Shown piece by piece: positions 8,410-17,399 of a DNA stretch of 64,000 nucleotides. Position 1 is the stretch's first letter, and every line of letters starts with the position of its first letter. The notes beneath the pieces were generated by a model. It saw nothing but the letters and a program-made list of their open reading frames with translations. It did no database searches and was not told the origin of the DNA. This DNA comes from Streptomyces caniscabiei (GTDB lineage Bacteria > Actinomycetota > Actinomycetes > Streptomycetales > Streptomycetaceae), in assembly GCF_014930365.1 (NCBI RefSeq), contig NZ_JABXWI010000016.1:124001-188000 (forward strand), given 5' to 3'. The position numbers and the translations under genes are program-made.

Positions 8410-9120
8410 TCACGGGGCCACGGCGCCGTCGGGGTGGCCGAGCGCGGTCCGGGCCGGCTCCGTCGTGACACGGGATGCGCGTGGCCGGGGTCGAAGGACG
8501 GGTGAGTGGAGCCGCGAGAGGAACAGGCCGAGCACCGCGCCGTAGATGAGATGGCCGAGCAGGCTGAGGACGAAGCTCGTCGGGGTCAGCGTGAAGAGCT
8601 GGTCCGCGCCGCCGGGGATGACGACGACGGTGGCGCAGAGGCCGGTCCAGATGAAGATGCCGTAGCCGACGGACAGCAGTGTCGGCCGAGCGGTGATCAG
8701 CGTGGGACGGACGGCCGCGACCAGCTTGCAGAACACGAAGTAGGCCATGCCGATCCCGCCGCCGTCGCCGAGATAGCGCCACAGGTAGCCCATGAGTAGA
8801 TGCGGACGCTCGGTGCCGAGGATCCACCCTCCGAGGGACGGAATGAAATCAGGCCAGATGCCCGCCAGGACCATCGGGACGCGCACCGCGTCATAGGCGG
8901 TGACCGCGACCAGACCGGCGATCAGGCCCTTCAGCGCCCACTCCGACTCCGCCGAGCCGTGGGCCAGGAGCATCAGCGTCAGCAGTGACAGCGGGGTGAC
9001 CAGGAAAAGCGCTGCTTCGGTCATGGACAGCAGTCCCATGACCGACAGGGGGATGGACAGGACCGGCATGGCGCCGGCGAGGATCAGAATCAGGCAGCGC
9101 AACAGCGCAACACGCGTCAT
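8410..9120 (-). CDS. integral membrane protein, unknown function
   Basis: 236 residues with about six hydrophobic helices (first MTRVALLRCLILILAGAMPV, last near FVLSLLGHLIYGAVLGLFL), then an Arg/Pro-rich cytoplasmic tail. Between helices 3 and 4 lies GILGTERPHLLMGYLWRYLG-like loop material with charged residues. I do not recognise the family. Start ATG 9120; no close partner gene. Confidence 0.75.
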   Translation of the reverse strand: MTRVALLRCLILILAGAMPVLSIPLSVMGLLSMTEAALFLVTPLSLLTLMLLAHGSAESEWALKGLIAGLVAVTAYDAVRVPMVLAGIWPDFIPSLGGWILGTERPHLLMGYLWRYLGDGGGIGMAYFVFCKLVAAVRPTLITARPTLLSVGYGIFIWTGLCATVVVIPGGADQLFTLTPTSFVLSLLGHLIYGAVLGLFLSRLHSPVLRPRPRASRVTTEPARTALGHPDGAVAP

Positions 9121-9453
9121 GGCGGCTCTTCCTTCGGAGAAGACCCCGGTCGTCGTGTCCGGGGGAGGCGTCGCTGGGGTCGATCAGCGTCGTGAGTGCT
9201 GCCGCATGGGCGAGGGGCGCGGAGGGGACGTCCGCGCCCTCACGCGCGTGGGGGGAGTACGGAGCATGTCGATGAGAGGCGTCCGGCCGGGGACGGGTCC
9301 GGTGCCAGGGGATGCTCGATGCCGGGGGCGGCCCGTCGCGCTGGAGGGACCGCCCGCGTGCCTGCGGGAGTTGAGGGGAGGACCCGCGGGGGGCCCCGGC
9401 GGTCGGCGGACCGCGGGGGCCGGGGGACGTCAGCCGTCAGCCGTCGGCCGGCG
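9121..9453. other. gene-free stretch
   Basis: No convincing gene in either strand. It holds the upstream region of the membrane protein to the left and, at its right end, the terminator-like hairpin behind the enoyl-CoA hydratase gene. Confidence 0.6.
9392..9421 (-). terminator. hairpin terminator after the enoyl-CoA hydratase operon
   Basis: Inverted repeat with 13-base arms (12 of 13 paired) GGCCCCGGCGGTC and GACCGCGGGGGCC, 4-base loop, about 30 bases past the hydratase stop. No U-tract, as usual for Streptomyces hairpin terminators. Confidence 0.6.
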
Positions 9454-10221
9454 TCAGCGGCCGGTGAAGCGCGGCTCGCGCTTCTCCAGGAAGGCGCTCA
9501 TGCCCTCCTTCTGGTCCCGCGTGGCGAACAGGCCGTGGAACACCCGCCGTTCGAAGAGCACACCGTCGTCGAGACCGGTGTTCAGCGCGCGGTCGACGCA
9601 CTCGCGAGCCGCTGTGACCGCCGCGCGGCCGTAGGAGGCGACGGTCGCGGCCACCCGCTGGGCCTCCTCGGCGACCTGGTCGTCGGCCACCACACGGGAG
9701 ACGAGCCCGGACCGTTCGGCCTCGTGGGCGTCCATCGTGCGGCCGGTGAGGATCAGGTCCATCGCCTTGGCCCGCCCGACCAGGCGGGTCAGACGCTGGG
9801 TGCCGCCGATGCCGGGGATCACCCCGAGCTTGATCTCGGGCTGGCCGAAGACGGCCGACTCACCGGCGACGACGAGGTCGCACATCATCGCCAGCTCGCA
9901 CCCGCCGCCCAGCGCGTATCCGCTCACCGCGGCGATCTTCGGAGTACGGAAGGCGGCGAACTCCTCCCAGCCGGCGAAGTAGTCCTCAGCCGCCATGTCG
10001 GCGGCCGATCTGCCCGCCATCTCCTTGATGTCGGCGCCGGCCGCGAACACGTCCTCCCCGCCGGTCACCACGAAGGCGCCGACCTCGGGGTCCGTGTCGA
10101 GCGGACGCAGGGCGTCGAGCAGTTCGGTCAGCAACTCGCCGCTGAGCGCGTTGCGGACGTGCGGACGGTGGAGGCGTACCGTGACCACCCGGCCCAGACG
10201 CTCCGTCTTCAGAGTGTTCAT
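9454..10221 (-). CDS. enoyl-CoA hydratase/isomerase family protein
   Basis: 255 residues, crotonase fold. AAGADIKEMAG forms the first oxyanion-hole region, GYALGGGCELAMMCDLVVAG the second with the usual catalytic Glu of CELAMMCD, and KLGVIPGIGGTQRLTRLVG the second catalytic Glu region. C-terminal FLEKREPRFTGR is typical of short-chain enoyl-CoA hydratases. Start ATG 10221 has GAAAGG upstream. It lies 28 bases below the membrane flavocytochrome-like gene and probably ends a three-gene operon starting with the adenylating enzyme, suggesting that an acyl-CoA or acyl-adenylate is processed. Confidence 0.92.
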   Translation of the reverse strand: MNTLKTERLGRVVTVRLHRPHVRNALSGELLTELLDALRPLDTDPEVGAFVVTGGEDVFAAGADIKEMAGRSAADMAAEDYFAGWEEFAAFRTPKIAAVSGYALGGGCELAMMCDLVVAGESAVFGQPEIKLGVIPGIGGTQRLTRLVGRAKAMDLILTGRTMDAHEAERSGLVSRVVADDQVAEEAQRVAATVASYGRAAVTAARECVDRALNTGLDDGVLFERRVFHGLFATRDQKEGMSAFLEKREPRFTGR

Positions 10222-10249
10222 CGCGTGTCTTTCGCCTTTCGCGTGTCGC

Positions 10250-11536
10250 TCAGGAGTCCCAGATCGCGCCGTACGCGGGGACACCCCGCCGCTCCAGGCC
10301 CTGGACCACCTGCCAGGTGAGCTTCTTGTTGGAGATGCAGATGACCGCCTCCGCACCGAAGTCCCGGTACGCGGTGTACGCGAGGCGCACCATGTCCGGC
10401 TTGCCGTACACGGAGGTGTCCCAGACAAGGGCGTCCGGCTGCACGGCGAGGATCTCGTCGACGAGGGCGTCGCCGTAGGTGGTCCGTGGGGCACGGGTCG
10501 CCCAGACCAGACGCGAGGGGACCTCGGCGGCCAGCAGATGCGGCAGACAGGGGCCGATCCCGCTGCCCGTGGCGACATAGACCACCTTCTTGAACAGCAC
10601 CTCGATGTTGGCGACGCCGGCGGTCGTGATGCCCTTCACCCAGACGTGCTCGGGAGCGTCGTCGATGAATGAGGCGGTCCAGTCACCGGCCCGCGAGATG
10701 GTCAGCCGGAAGCCGGGATCGTCCGGGGCGGGTACGTTCGCGAAGGAGTGCCACTCCTTGAGCGGACTGCGGCTGAGCGCGGTCGACGATCCGGCGAAAG
10801 GTTTCTCCCCATAGTCGAAGCGGGCCAACGCCACATGCGACGAGGGTCGTTCCACGTGCACCCGCACCTTGCGCAGACGCGTCCAGGGCAGGGCGACACT
10901 GAACGTGACGACGGCCAGGACTCCGAACTCCGGCACCCCCGCGCCGCTCAGCGCGGTGTGCGTCCAGAAGAGGGCCAGCGCGGCCCACCCGCCGAAGCGG
11001 TGGATCTTCTCGAAGTGGTCGTGGAAGCGGGACCGGAAGGGCGGCAGCGCGGTAGCGACGATGCCGGCGAGCAGAGCGGCCAGCGCCCAGCTCACCAGGG
11101 TGAGCCCGGGATCACCGCCCCGTGCCGTGACCGCCACGGTGAGCCCCCCGAACCACAGCGTCCCGGCCAGGGCCCCGCCCACGTGCAGACCGCCGAAGTG
11201 ATACACCTTCCCGAGCGTCCAGCGCACCTTGAGCGGCCATGAGGTCGGTGCCCAAGTGGCCACCCGGAAGAGGAAGTTGACGACGTACTGCTGACGGACG
11301 ACGACCGCGAGCGCGAGGTTGGCGAGGCAGGCGTGGCCCAGCGACCTGATGTCCAGCGGCCCGCCGAGGACCAGGTACGCCGCGTTGACCAGCAGTACGA
11401 GGGCGGCGAGGCGGTTGTAGTGCATGAGACGGGGGTGTTTGAGGGCCCGTCGGAACCGCGAGGTGAGCGGGGGGAGCGGGTGCGGCGTCGTGGTGTCCAC
11501 CGCCGGTGGCGTGGTGGCGAGGGGCGAGGTGGTCAT
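10250..11536 (-). CDS. membrane ferric-reductase-like flavocytochrome (TmpA-like)
   Basis: 428 residues. An N-terminal six-helix part (about 40-210) carries paired histidines: YHFGGLHVGG and HFEKIHRFGGW...FWTHTALSG, as in ferric reductase transmembrane domains that bind two hemes. A soluble C-terminal part contains KKVVYVATGSGIGPCLPHL, a nucleotide-binding GxGxGP-type loop, and CISNKKLTWQVVQGLERRG. It probably moves electrons from NAD(P)H across the membrane. Its ATG overlaps the stop of the adenylating enzyme (ATGA at 11536). Fungal TmpA-type proteins have a similar plan, from memory. Confidence 0.7.
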   Translation of the reverse strand: MTTSPLATTPPAVDTTTPHPLPPLTSRFRRALKHPRLMHYNRLAALVLLVNAAYLVLGGPLDIRSLGHACLANLALAVVVRQQYVVNFLFRVATWAPTSWPLKVRWTLGKVYHFGGLHVGGALAGTLWFGGLTVAVTARGGDPGLTLVSWALAALLAGIVATALPPFRSRFHDHFEKIHRFGGWAALALFWTHTALSGAGVPEFGVLAVVTFSVALPWTRLRKVRVHVERPSSHVALARFDYGEKPFAGSSTALSRSPLKEWHSFANVPAPDDPGFRLTISRAGDWTASFIDDAPEHVWVKGITTAGVANIEVLFKKVVYVATGSGIGPCLPHLLAAEVPSRLVWATRAPRTTYGDALVDEILAVQPDALVWDTSVYGKPDMVRLAYTAYRDFGAEAVICISNKKLTWQVVQGLERRGVPAYGAIWDS

Positions 11537-13134
11537 CACGCGGCCTCCGCACCGAAGGCCGCCGTGCCGCCCAGGGGCGTCGCCGTCCGTTCCGCCAGCC
11601 GGCGCTCCGCGAGCAGCAGGAGAGCGGCCTTGTCGATCTTTCCGCGGGAGGTCTCCGGAAGGGTCGCCAGGGCCAGGACGTGGGAGGGCACGCAGTAGTA
11701 CGGCAGGGCGTCGGCGACCGCGCCGCGCGCCGCCTCCACGTCGACATCGGCCGGGCAGACGAACGACACCAGGGTCCGCGCGTCCCACTTCAACGTGACC
11801 GCACGGCTGCAACCGGGCGTACGTTCCAGCACCGAGGAGACGGAGTCGAGTTCGACCCGGAAGCCGCGCACCTTGACCTGGTCGTCGGTGCGGCCGAGGT
11901 GTTCCAGTTCGCCGTCGGGCGTCCAGCGGCCGAGGTCGCGGGTGCGGAACATACGGCGCCCGTCACCGAGGAACGGGTCGGGGGCGTAGCGCTCGGCGGT
12001 CAGTTCGTCGTTGCCGAGGTAGCCGGCCGACACACAGTCGCCGCCCGCCCACATCTCGCCGACCTCGCCGATGGGTACCGGCCGCAGGTGCTCGTCGAGG
12101 ACGTACACGGTGTTGTTGGGCGTGGGGCTGCCGATGGTGAGGAGCAGGCCATCGGGGTCGTGGCGGCGCATCGTGTTCACGATCGTGGTCTCGGTGGGGC
12201 CGCAGGAGTTGTAGAAGGTGGCCCGTCTCGCCCACAGGTCCGCCAGCGGGCGGGGGCACGGCTCACCCGCGACGGCCACCGTCCGGACGTCGGGGCACCG
12301 CGCCGGGTCGATCCCGGACAGCACGGTCGGGGTCGCGATGATGACATGCGCGGTACGGGCGGCCTCGGCGATGTCCTTGCCCCGTACGACGAGGGTTCCG
12401 CCGTGGGCCAGACAGCCGAGTATCTCCCAGGCGGCCATGTCGAAGCCGATGTTGAGGAGCTGGGCCACCCGGTCACCGGGGCGGACGCCCAGGTCGCCGG
12501 GGGCGGTGAGCAGGATGTTCGCGACGTTGCGGTGGGTGACCTTCACGCCGTTGGGCTTGCCGGTGGTGCCCGAGGTGAAGAGCACGTAGCAGCCGTCGTC
12601 GGGCCCGACGGGGAGGGAGGGGGGCTCCTCGTCGGGGCCGGCGGCGACGCCGGGGGGCCTCTCGTCGGGCAGGGGGCCGTCCAGGGTGAGCAGACGACGT
12701 CCGCTCGGCACGGGGACGCGGTCGGCGTGTTCCTCCTGGGTGAGGATGACCCGGATGTCCGCGGTGTCGACGACGTGCTCCAGCTGGGCCCGGGGCACCA
12801 GTCCGATGTCCTGCGGGACATAGGCGGCGCCCGCCTTGAGCACGCCGAGCAGGCCGACGACCATCGGGATGGACCGGCGGACGAAGAGGCCCACGTGGTC
12901 GCCGGGGCGTACGCCCTCACGGACGAGGCGGGCGGCGAGCGCGTCGGCCCGGCGGTCGAGCTCGCCGTAGGTGATCACGGAGCCTTCGTGCTCGACGGCG
13001 ACCGCGTCGGCGTCGGCTTCGGCCCATCTCGCGAAGGCGTGGTGCACGAAGGGATCCGGGACCGGAACCGTGGGGCCGTGACCGAACTTCCGGAAGAGAT
13101 CTCTGTCGTGCGGAGTCAGGTGTTGGAGAGCCAT
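11536..13134 (-). CDS. NRPS-like adenylating enzyme without carrier domain
   Basis: 532 residues, ANL superfamily. A3 is YVLFTSGTTGKPNGVKVTHR, A5 FYNSCGPTETTI, A7 MFRTRDLGRW (the usual TGD is TRD here), A8 GRTDDQVKVRGFRVELD and A10 SRGKIDKAAL. The chain ends about 30 residues after A10, so no peptidyl-carrier or condensation domain exists. It should activate a carboxylic or amino acid as an adenylate; the acceptor may be CoA or a free-standing carrier. ATG 13134 is chosen over an upstream ATG at 13191. It leads the operon with the membrane reductase and hydratase. Confidence 0.85.
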   Translation of the reverse strand: MALQHLTPHDRDLFRKFGHGPTVPVPDPFVHHAFARWAEADADAVAVEHEGSVITYGELDRRADALAARLVREGVRPGDHVGLFVRRSIPMVVGLLGVLKAGAAYVPQDIGLVPRAQLEHVVDTADIRVILTQEEHADRVPVPSGRRLLTLDGPLPDERPPGVAAGPDEEPPSLPVGPDDGCYVLFTSGTTGKPNGVKVTHRNVANILLTAPGDLGVRPGDRVAQLLNIGFDMAAWEILGCLAHGGTLVVRGKDIAEAARTAHVIIATPTVLSGIDPARCPDVRTVAVAGEPCPRPLADLWARRATFYNSCGPTETTIVNTMRRHDPDGLLLTIGSPTPNNTVYVLDEHLRPVPIGEVGEMWAGGDCVSAGYLGNDELTAERYAPDPFLGDGRRMFRTRDLGRWTPDGELEHLGRTDDQVKVRGFRVELDSVSSVLERTPGCSRAVTLKWDARTLVSFVCPADVDVEAARGAVADALPYYCVPSHVLALATLPETSRGKIDKAALLLLAERRLAERTATPLGGTAAFGAEAA

Positions 13135-13625
13135 GAGTCTGAGGTCACCTGCCTGTTTCAGGGGACCGTGACGCGTCGGGGAGCACATCATGGTAAATGC
13201 GGCTTTGCCGGGCTTTACGGGTCCGAAGCCCGGCCACGAGCACTTTAAGTCTCAAGTAGCGGGATCCACAGGATTCCTGTCGAATGGCATGGATCACATC
13301 GCGCAGGCGTGGTGCGGACGTCACTTAATCGTGTAAGTTTCGAGATTTCCCTCCGGGGCCCGCGAGGGGCGTCGGAGGTCGGCGGGACGGGGCGCCCGAG
13401 CGGGGGGAGCGGCGCGTGAGGGAGGGGGTGCTGCGGGGTCAAGTCGGCTCGTCTGATGGATTGTTGATGGTTCGTCAGCAGACCCGCCTTGGTGTCACGT
13501 TCCTGCATGCGCGAGGCCGCGCCACTCGCTTCCCGTCGACTTCCTCCGCCGGCTTCGCGGCCATCTCCGCACCGCGGTCACCCGGTTGCCGGCGGCCGGG
13601 GCAGCGGCATCGTGCTCCGCGAACG
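13135..13625. other. regulatory stretch upstream of the adenylating enzyme
   Basis: The part 13190-13360 is A+T-rich for this genome and most likely holds the operon promoter. It includes a 13-base palindrome at 13268-13280. No gene seen up to 13625. Confidence 0.5.
13268..13280. promoter_or_regulatory. palindromic operator candidate
   Basis: ACAGGATTCCTGT, perfect 6-base arms around one base, 134 bases upstream of the adenylating-enzyme start. No regulator gene is adjacent. Function inferred only from position and symmetry. Confidence 0.35.
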
Positions 13626-14024
13626 GTGACGGAAGCAGCGCTCAACGCCTACGGCTGGACAGGCCCCTGGAAGGACCGCAGAGGCTTCGACACCCTCGTC
13701 CGGTTCAGCAGCGGCCTCGCCCACGCGACGACGGCCTGGGCTCTCGCCGACCCGGAGCACAGGACGCCGGTCAACGCCCTCGGCCGGCTGGTCGACTCCG
13801 GCCGGCCCCGTCGCCTGCCCGTCGAGGCACTCGACTTCGCCGAGGAACCGGAGATCCGGCTGCCGCTCGACGGGCCGTACGAGGACCGCGTCCACGTCGG
13901 CCGGGGCGGCACCCCGGTCAGGCGGCTCCGGTTTCCCGTCACGGTCGAGGAGACCCCGTTGTGCTGGGAGCGGCCGTTCGAGGCGGCGGGCCGCTCCGCG
14001 CCGACGTGGTGCACCGTGCGCTGA
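13626..14024 (+). CDS. hypothetical protein, possibly a remnant
   Basis: 132 residues from GTG 13626, but no clear ribosome binding site. The composition (WTGPWKDRRGFDTLVRFSSG, NALGRLVDSGRPRRLPVEAL, FAEEPEIRLPLDGPYEDR) looks protein-like and codon bias fits, yet I recognise no family. It may be a decayed or truncated gene; the window upstream shows no longer version. Confidence 0.35.
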   Translation: MTEAALNAYGWTGPWKDRRGFDTLVRFSSGLAHATTAWALADPEHRTPVNALGRLVDSGRPRRLPVEALDFAEEPEIRLPLDGPYEDRVHVGRGGTPVRRLRFPVTVEETPLCWERPFEAAGRSAPTWCTVR

Positions 14025-14105
14025 CCGCGGCCCGCTCGTCCGCCGGCCGGGCGGGTGCGTCGCGGAGCGCCTGCCGTCCTGGCCGCGCCCACGGGCCAGG
14101 TCGGC

Positions 14106-14738
14106 CTACCGCGTCACGTGGGGGAAGAGGCGTTCGACGGCGGCGACCACGGCGGCGCGGCGGGCGGCGAGGGACGGGTCCGCCGCCCGTTCCGCCGCTA
14201 CGGCGCCGATCTCGGTCTGTGCCGCCCATGTGGTGGCGATCTGGTTGACCAGGGCGAGGACGTCGACCGGGTCCCACGCCGGATCGAGCCGACCCGCCCG
14301 CTGTGCCTCGCGCAACTGGTCGATCTTGCCGGCGACGGTGTCCCGAACCGTGTCGGCGATGGACGAAGCGGCGGTGCCGGTGAGTTCGAGGCGCCCCCAG
14401 GTGATCAGCCGGTGGTGGTCCGGGCGGGTGATCGTGAAGTGGTCGTAGAGGCGGCCCGCGTAGCCCGGCAGATCGTCCGGGTCCATGGGGGTGGCCTGCG
14501 CGACCCGGGCCAGTTCCAGCAGGGAGACGTGGGCGTAGAGCGCCTCCTTGCCGCGGAAGTGCGCGTAGACGCGTTCCTTGCTGGTCCTGGCCTGCTTGGC
14601 GATGCGGTCCACCCGGGCCCCGGCGATCCCGTGACGGGCGAACTCCTCCGTGGCGGCGGCGACGATCCGCTCGCGGGTGGAGTCGGCGCCTTCCGGAGCG
14701 GGGGGCGCGGAGGTCGGGTCGGTCGTCGGGCGAGACAT
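14106..14738 (-). CDS. TetR family transcriptional regulator
   Basis: 210 residues. HTH: STRERIVAAATEEFARHGIA, GARVDRIAKQARTSKERVYA, HFRGKEALYAHV (about 20-70). The C-terminal domain has the DHFTITRPDHHRLITWGRLE segment common in a TetR C-terminal subfamily. Start ATG 14738. Divergent from the aldo-keto reductase with an operator at 14799-14819, so it probably represses that gene and perhaps itself. The same strand stays open far upstream of 14738, but the N-terminus fixes the start. Confidence 0.92.
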   Translation of the reverse strand: MSRPTTDPTSAPPAPEGADSTRERIVAAATEEFARHGIAGARVDRIAKQARTSKERVYAHFRGKEALYAHVSLLELARVAQATPMDPDDLPGYAGRLYDHFTITRPDHHRLITWGRLELTGTAASSIADTVRDTVAGKIDQLREAQRAGRLDPAWDPVDVLALVNQIATTWAAQTEIGAVAAERAADPSLAARRAAVVAAVERLFPHVTR

Positions 14739-14769
14739 AGGGCCAGGATAAGTGACCGAACTGATTGGT

Positions 14770-14819
14770 TTGGAATTGCGGAGAGTCGGCGCTAGAGTCA
14801 AACCGAACGGTTCGGTTTG
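14770..14819 (+). promoter_or_regulatory. promoter and TetR operator of the aldo-keto reductase
   Basis: -35 TTGGAA (14770-14775), 17-base spacer, -10 TAGAGT (14793-14798), a near-consensus Streptomyces housekeeping promoter. Directly after it lies a 21-base palindrome, 14799-14819, with arms CAAACCGAAC and GTTCGGTTTG and one central base, covering the transcription start. A weaker related half-site (ACCGAACTGATTGGTTT) precedes it at 14755-14771. Confidence 0.8.
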
Positions 14820-14858
14820 GTAGTGGGCCGGGCTCGCCCTCATGTCTGGAGAGAACTC

Positions 14859-15851
14859 ATGCACCAACGCGATCTGGGATCCCAGGGCCTGCGCGTCTCC
14901 GCGCTCGGCCTCGGCACCATGGGGATGACCCTCGCCTACGGCTCCTCGAACGACGAGGAGAGCACCGCCACCCTCCGCCGTGCCCATGAACTCGGGGTCG
15001 ACTTCTTCGACACCGCCGAGCTGTACGGCCTGGGCACCGGCAGCAACGAGATCCTGCTCGGCGAGGCCGTGAAGGACTTCCGCGACGAGGTGGTCCTGGC
15101 CACCAAGTTCGGGTTCGACATGACCGCGCAGCAGATCGGGGCCGGGTTCGACAGCCGACCGGAGAACATCCGCAAGGTCGCCGAGAACAGCCTGCGCCAC
15201 CTGCGGACCGACCGCATCGACCTCTTCTACCAGCACGCCGCCGACCCCGACGTGCCGGCCGAGGAGGTCGCGGGCGTCGTCGGTGAACTGATCGCCGAGG
15301 GCAAGGTGAAGTACTTCGGCCTGAGCAACGTCGGCCCCCAGTACATCCGCCGCGCCCACGCCGTCACCCCGGTCACGGCCCTGCAGTCCGAGTACTCGCT
15401 CTTCGAGCGGGAGGTGGAGGAGAAGATCCTGCCGGTCGTGCGGGAGCTGGGCATCGGGTTCGTCCCGTACTCTCCGCTCGGCCGCGGCTTCCTGACCGGC
15501 GTGGTCAAGCCCGCCGCCGAGTACCCGGCGGACGACATGCGCAGCTGGGACGAGCGGTGGCAGGGCGACAACTACACGTACAACCTCGACGCCACCGAGC
15601 AGCTGAAGAAGCTCGCCGCCGCCAAGGGCATCACCGCCGCGCAGCTCGCGCTGGCCTGGCTGCTCGCCCAGGGCGACGACGTGGTCCCGATCCCCGGCAC
15701 CCGCAACGCCGCCCGCCTGGCGGAGAACACCGCCGCGGTCGACGTCGTCCTCACCGACGCCGACCTCGTGCAGATCAGGCAGATCCTTCCTCAGGGTTCG
15801 GCGGGAAGCCGGTACCCGGCCGCGATGCTGGCCACGATGTCGACCGACTGA
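14859..15851 (+). CDS. aldo/keto reductase
   Basis: 330 residues, TIM-barrel AKR of the YakC/AKR13 style. N-terminal RDLGSQGLRVSALGLGTMGM, catalytic DFFDTAELYGLGTGSNE (Asp, Tyr), KVKYFGLSNVG, and NADPH-binding VPIPGTRNAARLAENTAAV. It reduces carbonyl compounds with NADPH; physiological substrate unknown. ATG 14859 is preceded by GGAGAGA; an upstream in-frame start at 14817 would lie inside the operator. Regulated by the divergent TetR (see operator). Confidence 0.93.
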   Translation: MHQRDLGSQGLRVSALGLGTMGMTLAYGSSNDEESTATLRRAHELGVDFFDTAELYGLGTGSNEILLGEAVKDFRDEVVLATKFGFDMTAQQIGAGFDSRPENIRKVAENSLRHLRTDRIDLFYQHAADPDVPAEEVAGVVGELIAEGKVKYFGLSNVGPQYIRRAHAVTPVTALQSEYSLFEREVEEKILPVVRELGIGFVPYSPLGRGFLTGVVKPAAEYPADDMRSWDERWQGDNYTYNLDATEQLKKLAAAKGITAAQLALAWLLAQGDDVVPIPGTRNAARLAENTAAVDVVLTDADLVQIRQILPQGSAGSRYPAAMLATMSTD

Positions 15852-15998
15852 CTCACGGCCGTCGACGGCAGGGGCGGGGCGGGTGCCCGAGGGGCGTTCG
15901 GGCGGCGATGTCTCGAACGCCCCCGTCGCATGCACGCGCCTGGAGCCGTCGATGCAGGCCCCGGCCGGATCCGCCTCGTAGAGTTCCGCGGGCCGTCT

Positions 15999-16010
15999 GA
16001 GAGCGCTCTC
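15999..16010 (+). promoter_or_regulatory. LacI-type operator candidate
   Basis: GAGAGCGCTCTC, a perfect 12-base palindrome 91 bases before the MFS start. The central CG flanked by symmetric arms is typical of LacI-family sites. No LacI gene lies nearby, so the regulator would act from elsewhere. Confidence 0.5.
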
Positions 16011-16100
16011 TGCCAGGATGTGGTGGCATGTACATTTACCCGGCTGGGCGAGGTGCCGAAGCCCGGCCGTGAGCTGCCCCCGCCGGATGGAGAAGCACCT

Positions 16101-17348
16101 ATGGACCAGGATGTGCGTCGGCGGCGTCAGGCGCTGTTCCTGCTCTTCCTGCTGTGCGGGATCGCGATGTCCTCCTGGGTGACACGCACGCCCGCGATCC
16201 GGGATCGGCTGGACCTCTCGACCGCCCACATGGGGCTGGTGCTGTTCGGGCTGTCGCTCGGTTCGATGGTGGGTATCTCCTGCTCGGGGCGGCTGGTGTC
16301 CAGGTTCGGGACCCGGTCCGTCATCGTCTGGGGGACCTGGCTCCTCATCTCGGGGATGGCCATGATCTGCTGGGGGAGTGCCTCCGCGTCGGCGGCGACG
16401 GTGACCGCGGGCCTGTGCGTCTTCGGCATCGGGATGGGTGTCGGTGACGTGGCGGTGAACGTCGACGGCACGGATGTCGAGCGGGTCGGCGGCAGGACCA
16501 CGCTGCCCGCACTGCACGGCTGCTTCAGCCTGGGCACGGTGCTGGGCGCCGGGGCGGGCATGGCGGCGACGGCGGCCGGTGTACCGGTGCACTGGCATCT
16601 CGCCGCGGTCGTCCTGCTCGCCACCGGCCTTCTCCTCCACGCGATGCGCGCCCTCCCGGAGGGCATCGGCCGTGCCACGTCGGAGGAGGCGCACGCACCG
16701 GGCGACGGCGGACGTCGCCCGGCGGTCTGGAAGGACGGGCGACTGCTCCTCATCGGCGGGATCGTGCTGGCGATGGCGCTGGCCGAGGGATCGGCCAACG
16801 ACTGGCTGCCGCTGTTGATGGTCGACGGCCACGGCATGGACGCGACGGCGGGGTCCCTCGTGTACGCCGGTTTCGCCGCCGCGATGACCCTCGGCCGCTT
16901 CGCCGGCTCCTTCTTCCTCGACCGCTTCGGCCGCACCGCAGTCGTACGCGCCAGCGCCCTCTCCGGCGCGCTCGGCCTGCTCGTCGTCATCGTCTCCGAC
17001 AACGCTGTCCTGGCCGGAGCCGCGGTGCTGCTGTGGGGGCTGGGCGCGTCGCTCGGCTTTCCTCTCGCGCTCTCGGCCGCCGGCGAGTCCGGCCCGGACC
17101 AGACGGCACGGGTCAGTCTCGTGGCGGTGATCGGCTACGTCGCCTTCCTCGTCGGACCACCCGGACTCGGCCTGCTCGGCGGCCAGTTCGGCCTGCGCCC
17201 CGCCATGCTCGTCGTCCTCGCCTGTGTCGTGTGCGCCGCGTTCCTGGCCCCGGCGGTGGAGACCGGGGCCCGCGCCGGGGGCCCCGCCGCGAGGGGTGCC
17301 ACCGACGTCGACGTGGCCACCACCGCTGACGAGGCGGGCTCGGCGTAG
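16101..17348 (+). CDS. MFS transporter
   Basis: 415 residues with 12 predicted helices. FLLFLLCGIAMSSWVTRTPA, IRDRLDLSTAHMGLVLFGLS and GRLVSRFGTRSVIVWGTW place it in the YbjJ/FucP-like branch of the MFS. Substrate unknown; a LacI-type operator upstream hints at a sugar or sugar-like compound. ATG 16101 has GGAG at 16088 upstream. The C-terminal tail is short and polar. Confidence 0.85.
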   Translation: MDQDVRRRRQALFLLFLLCGIAMSSWVTRTPAIRDRLDLSTAHMGLVLFGLSLGSMVGISCSGRLVSRFGTRSVIVWGTWLLISGMAMICWGSASASAATVTAGLCVFGIGMGVGDVAVNVDGTDVERVGGRTTLPALHGCFSLGTVLGAGAGMAATAAGVPVHWHLAAVVLLATGLLLHAMRALPEGIGRATSEEAHAPGDGGRRPAVWKDGRLLLIGGIVLAMALAEGSANDWLPLLMVDGHGMDATAGSLVYAGFAAAMTLGRFAGSFFLDRFGRTAVVRASALSGALGLLVVIVSDNAVLAGAAVLLWGLGASLGFPLALSAAGESGPDQTARVSLVAVIGYVAFLVGPPGLGLLGGQFGLRPAMLVVLACVVCAAFLAPAVETGARAGGPAARGATDVDVATTADEAGSA

Positions 17349-17399
17349 ACCGCCCCCGACATCAGCGGCGACGACCGGTGCGGCTCGGCTGCTGCTTGA

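Noticed and set aside
14106..16832. 908-codon minus frame
   Set aside because: Only its last 210 codons (from 14738) encode a real TetR protein; the rest overlaps the aldo-keto reductase and MFS genes and has no domain.
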